A program made the translations under genes and the position numbers. This document shows, one piece after another, positions 1-6,396 of a DNA stretch of 11,710 nucleotides. Every line of letters begins with the position of its first letter. Position 1 is the stretch's first letter. Where the stretch lies: NCBI GenBank assembly GCA_043811005.1, contig JBDRNO010000242.1, forward strand, positions 1 through 11,710, given 5' to 3'. Under the pieces are notes generated by a model, which saw only the letters and a program-made list of their open reading frames with translations, had not been told where the DNA came from and searched no databases. Source of the stretch: JBDRNO01 sp043811005. GTDB lineage: Bacteria; Bacteroidota; Bacteroidia; NORP154.

Positions 1-2452
1 CATCATTAACACCGTCTTTATTTGGAGAGAATGTATTAGGAACAAAGAAAATAAACGCTCCTTCTATAGTGACTGTCTTAGTAATGCTATCTATACACCC
101 GTTAGAAGTGCTTACCAACAATCTTACCCGGTACATGCCAGGGACAGAATCAGGAAAGATATATACCGGGTCTTGAAGTGTTGAAGCATCTAATCCGGAA
201 AAATCCCAGTTCCAGTAACTGGCCAACAAACTTTGATCAGTAAAAATAATGGTGGAAGAAAGAGTAGAGGCGGTCCAGGGGAAGGCGGTAAAGCCGGCTG
301 CAGGTGCAGCATACACATTGATATAATTGGTATCTGTTAGTGAGACGGTACAGCCGTTTACATCTGTAACGGTAAGTGTTACATCATAATTACCCGCATC
401 GTTATACGTATGTGTGAACGGTTCACAACTATTGATAGGGTCACCTCCTTCTCCTACATCCCAAACGCAATTTGCACTGTTTGCAGTGAGGTTGCTGAAC
501 AGCACATTGAGCGGTTCACATCCATCAACTTTATTTGAAGTAAAGCTCACGACCGGAGGTGGATTAATTCCTACGAAATAGCTGGCAGATGTTAAGCATC
601 CGTTTGCATCAGTGACGGTTACATCATAAGTAGTTGAGAAAGAAGGTGAAAAAGTATTTGATGACCCCGTTCCTGAGGGGAGCCATGCATAAGTATAGGG
701 TGCAGTTCCACTTACAGCAATAACAAATAGGGTGGTGCTGTCTCCTGTGCAAATAGAGTCATCTCCAGACATGGTTGCGAGCAATGGGGCTGGAGCTGTG
801 AGCATAACCTGGGCTGTGATTGTGCAGCCGTTAGTATCTGTTACGGTAACAGTATAATTTGTATCACCTGATAACCCGGTGGCAGTGGCACCGGTACCAC
901 CAACAGGTGTCCATGTGTATGAGTAAGGAGGTGTTCCATTGTTTACTGTTACTGTAGCGCTCCCATCACTTGATGTATCACATAATGGATTTGTTGTAGA
1001 GGTTATATTAGCAGTAAGGGCAAGCGGGTCATTTAGCGTGATTGTGTCAGTGTCCGTGCATCCTAAGGAATCAGTTACAATGACCGAATAGGTAATTCCT
1101 GCGCTTAAGCCGGTTCCAACGGACCCTGAACCTCCTGTTGGCGACCATGAATAAGTATAGGGTACTACACCGCCAACGGCAGAAACCGTAGCAGTTCCAT
1201 CTGATCCGCCTGTACAGCCTGGGTTGGTGCTGGCTGTTATATCAACGGTTAGAAAGGAAGCAGCCGTCAAAGTAACAATTGTGGAGCATGCATCCAGGAT
1301 TGAGTCAGTAATTGAAATAGTGTATGTTACTCCACTGCAAAATCCTGTTCCGGTAGGTCCGCTACCTCCTGAAGGCGACCATGAATACGTAAATGGAGGA
1401 GTTCCACTTAACATGCTTACTGTTGCCATGCCGTCACAAAAGCCTGCACATGTCGGGCTGGTTGTGGATGTAATAATTGGTGTGCAGCTACAGAAGAGAG
1501 GTGTTACAAGAACATCATCCGTTTCAACTATTATAGAGCCATCACAATTGGTATATGTTACCTGGCTTGTGTATGTAGTTGGAAGAAACGGACACACATT
1601 TACTATGGCTCCTGTTCCTATTTGTGTAATGCCTTCATACCATTCAACCACATAATTAGGAGTGCCATCTGGTGTGAATCGCCATGCTTCATTGCTTGCC
1701 GTCCATGAGCCGGTGTTCCTTCCCGGTGGAGTTACTCCTGCAGTTCCTGTAGAATTCTGAATACCTATAACCGCATTACCGCTATTCCATGTGGAACAGG
1801 TTGGCTTATCATCTATGTAAACCTCAATAACGTTTGTTGTTTCATACAAAACTATTTGCTGAGTAGTTGTTATGTTGTTACAATCAAAATGAGGAATATC
1901 ATAATAGTTGATAACAAAAGTACGGCAAGGAGCTGTACCTAAAATTGCATAGTTTATATCGTTGCCTGCTCCTGTCCAGGTAACAGACGGGTCTATATCA
2001 TGATAAGCCCCATTAATTGAATTAGGGTATGGAGGAAGTGTTGTAGTAGGTATTGATGCACTGAACATCCATTCGCAATACGCTCCTGCCAATGAAACAT
2101 CAAACGATATCACTCCGTTGGCTCCTACAACAAGTTGATTATAGTAAGTTCCATAGAAACAAAAGTTGAAAGGGAGAGTGATAACGCCTGACCATATATC
2201 GTCATCCCCAATAATAATTGATGTACCGCCGGTAAATGAATAAGGAGGAGCAAAAGTTACTGAAGAAACCGTATAGGTGGTTGTTTCACCTGTTTCCAGG
2301 AAAGTTGCAGTTAAGTCTACACAGGATGGTCCACCACAAGGTATGGTAATGTCCGTGCCTGCATCAACATTGGGACATCCGGGCGCCTGGCAAAAAGCAT
2401 TGAACTGTATACCAAAACATAGAATTAAAAAAATAAAGAATTTGTTTTTCAT
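1..2452 (-). CDS. Secreted surface protein with SprB repeats, PKD domains and start of CHU_C (T9SS type B) domain; 3' end outside window
   Basis: The frame is open from ATG at 2450-2452 to the window edge: 817 codons, no stop. Residues 1-22 form a signal peptide (MKNKFFIFLILCFG... ending FCQ). Residues about 88-258 are a NIDO-like module common at the N-terminus of Bacteroidota surface proteins (LPFNFCFYG, GANGVISFD, GAYHDIDPS, AWRFTP). Residues 260-320 are Ig-like. SprB-type repeats follow at about 324-400, 402-476 and 477-553 (ITSTTNPLC, SDGSATV, YSWSPTGG), with a diverged fourth at 554-625. PKD-like domains lie at about 626-710 and 714-800. The visible end reads VPNTFSPNKDGVND, the usual opening of the CHU_C/type B sorting domain, so perhaps 80-100 residues are missing. 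The family consists of exported, often adhesive or gliding-related proteins; the ligand cannot be read from sequence. It lies downstream of the TPR-CHAT gene on the same strand but has its own promoter. Confidence 0.92.
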   Translation of the reverse strand, partial: MKNKFFIFLILCFGIQFNAFCQAPGCPNVDAGTDITIPCGGPSCVDLTATFLETGETTTYTVSSVTFAPPYSFTGGTSIIIGDDDIWSGVITLPFNFCFYGTYYNQLVVGANGVISFDVSLAGAYCEWMFSASIPTTTLPPYPNSINGAYHDIDPSVTWTGAGNDINYAILGTAPCRTFVINYYDIPHFDCNNITTTQQIVLYETTNVIEVYIDDKPTCSTWNSGNAVIGIQNSTGTAGVTPPGRNTGSWTASNEAWRFTPDGTPNYVVEWYEGITQIGTGAIVNVCPFLPTTYTSQVTYTNCDGSIIVETDDVLVTPLFCSCTPIITSTTSPTCAGFCDGMATVSMLSGTPPFTYSWSPSGGSGPTGTGFCSGVTYTISITDSILDACSTIVTLTAASFLTVDITASTNPGCTGGSDGTATVSAVGGVVPYTYSWSPTGGSGSVGTGLSAGITYSVIVTDSLGCTDTDTITLNDPLALTANITSTTNPLCDTSSDGSATVTVNNGTPPYSYTWTPVGGTGATATGLSGDTNYTVTVTDTNGCTITAQVMLTAPAPLLATMSGDDSICTGDSTTLFVIAVSGTAPYTYAWLPSGTGSSNTFSPSFSTTYDVTVTDANGCLTSASYFVGINPPPVVSFTSNKVDGCEPLNVLFSNLTANSANCVWDVGEGGDPINSCEPFTHTYNDAGNYDVTLTVTDVNGCTVSLTDTNYINVYAAPAAGFTAFPWTASTLSSTIIFTDQSLLASYWNWDFSGLDASTLQDPVYIFPDSVPGMYRVRLLVSTSNGCIDSITKTVTIEGAFIFFVPNTFSPNKDGVND

Positions 2453-2487
2453 TGCTACAAAGATAATAAAAAAACACAAACTCCCAA
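2453..2487 (-). promoter_or_regulatory. Bacteroidota-type promoter (TTG-N19-TATCTTTG) of the SprB-repeat gene
   Basis: On the minus strand TATCTTTG (2458-2465) matches the TAnnTTTG -7 consensus exactly. A TTG (2485-2487) lies 19 bp upstream, the usual -33 spacing. The -7 box ends only 5 nt before the ATG, so the transcript would start at or within a few bases of the start codon (leaderless or nearly so). No ribosome binding site fits in that space. Confidence 0.7.
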
Positions 2488-2630
2488 TGTTATTTATTCT
2501 ATCGCCATTTATTATGAACGTTCCTGTGTTGAAAACCAAACAGATAGTTTTCTATAATTAACGCAAGTTGCCACTCAAGTTAATTAGAATCTGTTGATAA
2601 AGTCCTGAATTTTGTCCGCCTCTGGTAGCT

Positions 2631-2645
2631 AAACCCTGAGGGTTT
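2631..2645 (-). terminator. Hairpin after the TPR-CHAT gene, possible terminator
   Basis: A perfect 6-bp stem, AAACCC/GGGTTT with loop TGA, sits 15 nt past the TAA of the TPR-CHAT gene. On the minus strand it is not followed by a T run; the T run (TTTT) is on the plus-strand side. It may be a weak or bidirectional terminator or simply a short repeat. The following SprB-repeat gene has its own promoter, which fits a transcript end here. Confidence 0.4.
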
Positions 2646-2660
2646 TAATACACTACTCCG

Positions 2661-5600
2661 TTATTTCCCGTAATAAACAAATGGAGCCCAATAGAAAGGC
2701 GCTTTCCAGACCGGCTCATAAGCACCGTTAATGAAATTGCGCTTAACCTGGTTGATAGCCCCTGAATAGCTGTAATTCTGCTTCTGTACCAGGTTATATA
2801 CATCTGTCATGAATTGTGCTGTAGATCTGTCAGAAACGCTCCACAGCGATACGGATATCCCGTTGGCACCTGCTATGATGAATGCCTGTGATAGCCCCAC
2901 CACGCCTTCACCACTGTAGATCTTTCCCAACCCGGTCTCACAGGCAGATAAGTTTACAAAATCAGCTTTGATGTCGAGCTTTGCGATCTCACCCATACGC
3001 AGGTAACCGTCTTCGGAATCTTTTCCAGGCAGATCATCAAATTGCGACAGGATCAGAGCCGAAAGTTCGGGTATCTCGGGGATGGTCGTACCATGAGTAG
3101 AAAAATGCAGCACTTTGTATTCGGATAATTTTCCCTTTTCAGATAATTCTTTAATATTATCTTCTTTTACCTGATTACCTGTTATTGTATCAATACCAGG
3201 GATAATACTTGCCATAGCCCTCACCTCTGCCAAAGTACCGCTTAGGTTGCTCCATTTACCATAACCAAGTGATTCGTATTCTGATCTTAGTGACTTTTTG
3301 TCTCCTGCCATAGCAATATCAACACTCCTCCTGATTTGTACCAGCTCCCCCCTGCTGAGATGACCTGCTCCTCTCTCTTCCTTGTTGTATGCCAACATCT
3401 CGCTGCTTATTAAGTCATCAGCCAATCTCATGTCCGCTTCATAAGTGTCCGCGTTATATACTGCTCCGCCAAAGGCGAGAACCGGCTTACGGTTTGAAGA
3501 ATAATCACGTTTCTTAATTATATCAAGAACACTTAATGATTGTGCATAAGAAATATCATGATTCTCCACAAAATATTTCCCATTATCATCCACCAACGTT
3601 TCAAATGGCAGGTATCCCAATACACCATCAGGTACTATGATGATCTCCTTCTTGTCTTTTACTGATGCATATAACGGTTTTATCAAAAACACGTAAAGCA
3701 GGTTTCCTAACTTATCTGCTTTCCTTATCTCACTGCTTGACGGTGACAGGATCATCCTCCTGTAATAATCAATGATAAAGCTGAATATCTTATTTTCAAG
3801 ATCAATATCCTGCTCAGTAATTATTTCGGGCTTATCGTTCCGGTTAAATCTTTCCAGTTCTGCTTCATTTAGTTTAAAGGACAATCTGGTAGTTATTTTC
3901 TCGCCTAATTGAGAAAAAACATTATCTATGAACTCTTTTTTCTTCCCTTCAAGTGCAATGATATTTTCTTTTGTGATGGCGATCCTGGTAAGGTGAAGGT
4001 TGTCAATGGTAGCATAGATTATTACTGCAACATCATCTCGGAGATTATCCCTGATATAATCTATTGCGGGTATCAATACTATATTCTCTAATTGTGATAT
4101 CTGTTCTGCCATCACCTTGGAACGGCTCATCTCGATTGCCTGGAAGGCACTGCCTATCTTCTGATATTTAATATAAGTTGAAATAAGGTCATCATAAGTA
4201 TGGATCTGGCTGGCAAGGTAATCCCTTTTTGCCTCTAAAGGAGCTTTTTTTCGTATCTCTTCCTTAATATTAATAGCTTCTGTATAATATTTTATTGCAT
4301 ATTCATAATGCCCGCTTCCTGCAAGACAAGCCGCTATGTTATTTAGGATGGTGGCTTTGTCATCAAGATTTCCGATCTTATCAATTACTTCAATTGACTT
4401 AAGAATTTGTTTCAATCCCTCTTCAAACTCACCTGTTTCAATTAATACCGTACCAAGACTATACATATCAAAGGCAATACTCTTTTCCTTTCCGTACTTT
4501 TTATCCATTCCAATAGCAAGCTCAAAATAAACAAGGGCTTCTTCAAACTTATTCAATGTCTTGTACAGATCACCAATATTATAATAATAAGATGCAAGCT
4601 CATCTTCCAATTTCAGCTCTTCAGCTACTTGCTGAGCTTTTTCGAAGTACTTCAAGGCATCATCATATTTTCCTATCTGAAGATAGATCATACCGGTATT
4701 GTTGTATATATTCGGAGCTTTTGCTTCATACCCTGGTTTTACAGCAATTTTTAATGCCTGCTCATAGTAATTCAAAGCTTTGTCATATTTTCTCCAGGCA
4801 TCATATAAAGCCCCGATATTATTATAGTTATCAATGATCCCCTTCTCATTTCCGATACGATTGTTTGTCTCCAATGACTTTTCATAATAGTTCAGGGCTT
4901 TATCATATTTTCCCCATTCGTGGTAAACCAAACCTATATTGTTTAACCTGCCTGCCACTTCAATTTCCTGCTTTATCTCAGCGCTTACCTGTAATGATTG
5001 CTTATAATATTCTATTGCTTCTTCGTATTTGTACCAGTACTGGTATGAAACGGCTTTTTTGCTTAGATACAGAGCACGATCTTCCTTGTTCCCTGATTTT
5101 TCAGCCATATCAATAGCTTTATCATAATACATTACGGCTTTACCAAATTTATGGAGGTCGTTATTGACGATAGCTAAACTATAATAGATCTTTTCCTCAT
5201 CTGACCTGTTATTACTTTTCTGACTTAATTCCAGCGCTTTCAGGTAATATTCTTCGGCTTTGTCAAATATTGTCATATAGCAATAGCAATAACCAATCAA
5301 TGTATACATATATGATATTTCATCCAGCCGGGGTCTGCTGCTATTATTTTCTTCTTTAACGCTCTTCAGGAACAGGTCTATGGCTTTATTACAATTGCCT
5401 TTTTCTTTCAGTTCCCATGCCTGTGTAAAATATTCAACAGACCTTATATAATATGAGTATACATTATTAAATTCATCCCTTACCCAGTCAAGTTCTTCCC
5501 TGCATGCTTCTGCTTTCCAACCTTTCTTTATGAATAGTTCCATATCCGTAATAAATCCTTCATTAAATTCCTTTTCTGAAGTTAATAATTGTAATGCTTT

Positions 5601-6065
5601 ACTGTAGTAGTCCCGGGCTGTTTTCTGATCACCCGTTAAAAGGTATGTGTGACCGGTATTAAAATTCCACCCGGGATATTCCGGATATAGTTCATTTGCT
5701 TTATTAATGTACTCTCTGGCTTCCATATATTTTTCCTGTAATATTTTTAACCAACCAATATTTCCATAAGAAAAGGGGAAAGCAGGCGTCAAACGGATAA
5801 CTACCTCCATGTCTGCTATTGCCTCTTCGAATTTCTCCAATTCTCCGTAAATAATCGCCCTGGACCAATATGCATCTGACTGTTTATCGTCAGCATTTAT
5901 GATATTACTATATATCTCTACCGCTTTTTCTTTATTGCCGGAGTTATAATATTCTACGGATTGATTATAAAGGTCCTCAAACTGTTTATCATAATTTTGG
6001 GCGTATAAACAGGAGTGCAATAGTGCGTAAAGAAAGAGGAATATAATATTAATGACTTGATTCAT
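2661..6065 (-). CDS. Exported tetratricopeptide-repeat protein with C-terminal CHAT (caspase-like) domain
   Basis: The protein has 1134 residues. Residues 1-22 are a signal peptide ending CLYAQ, so it acts outside the cytoplasm. Residues about 26-605 are TPRs, roughly 14 units. From residue 371 they keep an exact 40-residue period (NNIG..Y...GKYDKAL.YYE.AL near 374, 414, 454, 494, 534, 574), the TPR_12 class. A helical linker follows (605-790). The CHAT domain (about 790-1134) shows VPDGVLGYLPFETL at 811-824, LSGTLAEVRA at 941-950, HFSTHG with His991, SACETG with Cys1042, and the terminal APFYWAPFVYYG. The His/Cys pair matches the clan CD catalytic dyad, so protease activity is plausible but substrate is unknown. 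About 70 residues (866-938) are inserted between the CHAT blocks. There is no T9SS sorting domain, so the periplasm or outer membrane is likelier than the surface. The start is chosen because it gives the signal peptide directly. It diverges from the PhoD-like gene. Confidence 0.93.
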   Translation of the reverse strand: MNQVINIIFLFLYALLHSCLYAQNYDKQFEDLYNQSVEYYNSGNKEKAVEIYSNIINADDKQSDAYWSRAIIYGELEKFEEAIADMEVVIRLTPAFPFSYGNIGWLKILQEKYMEAREYINKANELYPEYPGWNFNTGHTYLLTGDQKTARDYYSKALQLLTSEKEFNEGFITDMELFIKKGWKAEACREELDWVRDEFNNVYSYYIRSVEYFTQAWELKEKGNCNKAIDLFLKSVKEENNSSRPRLDEISYMYTLIGYCYCYMTIFDKAEEYYLKALELSQKSNNRSDEEKIYYSLAIVNNDLHKFGKAVMYYDKAIDMAEKSGNKEDRALYLSKKAVSYQYWYKYEEAIEYYKQSLQVSAEIKQEIEVAGRLNNIGLVYHEWGKYDKALNYYEKSLETNNRIGNEKGIIDNYNNIGALYDAWRKYDKALNYYEQALKIAVKPGYEAKAPNIYNNTGMIYLQIGKYDDALKYFEKAQQVAEELKLEDELASYYYNIGDLYKTLNKFEEALVYFELAIGMDKKYGKEKSIAFDMYSLGTVLIETGEFEEGLKQILKSIEVIDKIGNLDDKATILNNIAACLAGSGHYEYAIKYYTEAINIKEEIRKKAPLEAKRDYLASQIHTYDDLISTYIKYQKIGSAFQAIEMSRSKVMAEQISQLENIVLIPAIDYIRDNLRDDVAVIIYATIDNLHLTRIAITKENIIALEGKKKEFIDNVFSQLGEKITTRLSFKLNEAELERFNRNDKPEIITEQDIDLENKIFSFIIDYYRRMILSPSSSEIRKADKLGNLLYVFLIKPLYASVKDKKEIIIVPDGVLGYLPFETLVDDNGKYFVENHDISYAQSLSVLDIIKKRDYSSNRKPVLAFGGAVYNADTYEADMRLADDLISSEMLAYNKEERGAGHLSRGELVQIRRSVDIAMAGDKKSLRSEYESLGYGKWSNLSGTLAEVRAMASIIPGIDTITGNQVKEDNIKELSEKGKLSEYKVLHFSTHGTTIPEIPELSALILSQFDDLPGKDSEDGYLRMGEIAKLDIKADFVNLSACETGLGKIYSGEGVVGLSQAFIIAGANGISVSLWSVSDRSTAQFMTDVYNLVQKQNYSYSGAINQVKRNFINGAYEPVWKAPFYWAPFVYYGK

Positions 6066-6135
6066 TTAGATTTTCGTTTAATTGGGTTTTTTGAATATAA
6101 CTTCGTAAATTCATTAAAAAAAATGCCACACCTGT

Positions 6136-6240
6136 GTCCGCCAGCTGGCGGACTCCGGCTTTGCTCTGCTGAAGCTACCTTGCTCTGCCGAAGCGGCTAC
6201 GCGAAGGCGATGCGCGAAAGCGATGTGCGCAGGCACAAAA
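6136..6240. repeat. GC-rich modular repeat element: 18-bp palindrome plus two pairs of tandem repeats
   Basis: Within strongly AT-rich flanks lies about 105 bp of GC-rich sequence made of three modules. The first is a perfect 18-bp palindrome, GTCCGCCAGCTGGCGGAC (6136-6153). The second is an imperfect tandem pair beginning TTGCTCTGC (6161-6179 and 6180-6200). The third is a 13-bp tandem pair (6201-6213 GCGAAGGCGATGC and 6214-6226 GCGAAAGCGATGT, 11 of 13 identical). It ends with a small stem TGTGC/GCACA (6225-6238). The composition and modular build suggest a dispersed intergenic repeat, not a local regulatory site; copy number cannot be judged from one window. Confidence 0.65.
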
Positions 6241-6315
6241 TCCCGCAAATTTTTTTAAATCCGTGTTAAAAATAAAAAAATATTAGTTGATCTTATTCGA
6301 AAATTTCTTTTTTGA

Positions 6316-6331
6316 TTTATTATCTTTGTAG
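6316..6331 (+). promoter_or_regulatory. -7 box (TATCTTTG) of the PhoD-like gene
   Basis: TATCTTTG at 6321-6328 matches the TAnnTTTG consensus exactly. No TTG lies at the expected 19-21 bp upstream (a TTTG at 6311 is too close), so the -33 element is weak or absent. Predicted transcription starts near 6333, giving a leader of about 60 nt. The 16-nt core is identical to that of the SprB-repeat gene promoter. Confidence 0.55.
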
Positions 6332-6396
6332 TGTTACTTGAAAGAACATATATTTATATAAAATTATTTTTTCTCATTAACTAATACCCAAACATC

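Larger units (their letters stand above)
6066..6396. promoter_or_regulatory. Divergent intergenic region between TPR-CHAT and PhoD-like genes
   Basis: This 331-bp gap has no convincing gene. It is AT-rich at both ends with a GC-rich block in the middle (6136-6240, listed separately). The right part holds the PhoD-like gene's -7 box. The left part (6066-6120) must carry the minus-strand promoter of the TPR-CHAT gene if the GC-rich block is an insertion, but no exact TAnnTTTG was found there. Confidence 0.6.

Noticed and set aside
1224..1655. Plus-strand open frame of 143 codons
   Set aside because: It is antisense to the SprB-repeat gene, whose minus-strand frame is far longer and has recognisable domains. 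The plus-strand peptide has no domain, signal or start context.
2277..2561. Plus-strand open frame of 94 codons
   Set aside because: It runs antisense across the signal peptide and promoter of the SprB-repeat gene; no recognisable protein features.
2614..2630. Decayed copy of the 18-bp palindrome (GTCCGCCTCTGG...)
   Set aside because: Only GTCCGCC and CTGG are shared with 6136-6153 and the palindrome is gone; too short to tell from chance.
3909..5116. Several short plus-strand open frames
   Set aside because: All lie antisense inside the TPR-CHAT gene and mirror its repeat units.
2661..6065. TPR-CHAT as a CRISPR type III-E (Craspase) or gasdermin-system protease
   Set aside because: It has a signal peptide, and no cas, gasdermin or other defence gene is present in the window.
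6057..6269. Plus-strand open frame of 70 codons across the GC-rich repeat
   Set aside because: It starts over the start codon of the divergent TPR-CHAT gene and gets its length from the GC-rich repeat block, which simply lacks stop codons. The peptide resembles translated repeat, not a protein.
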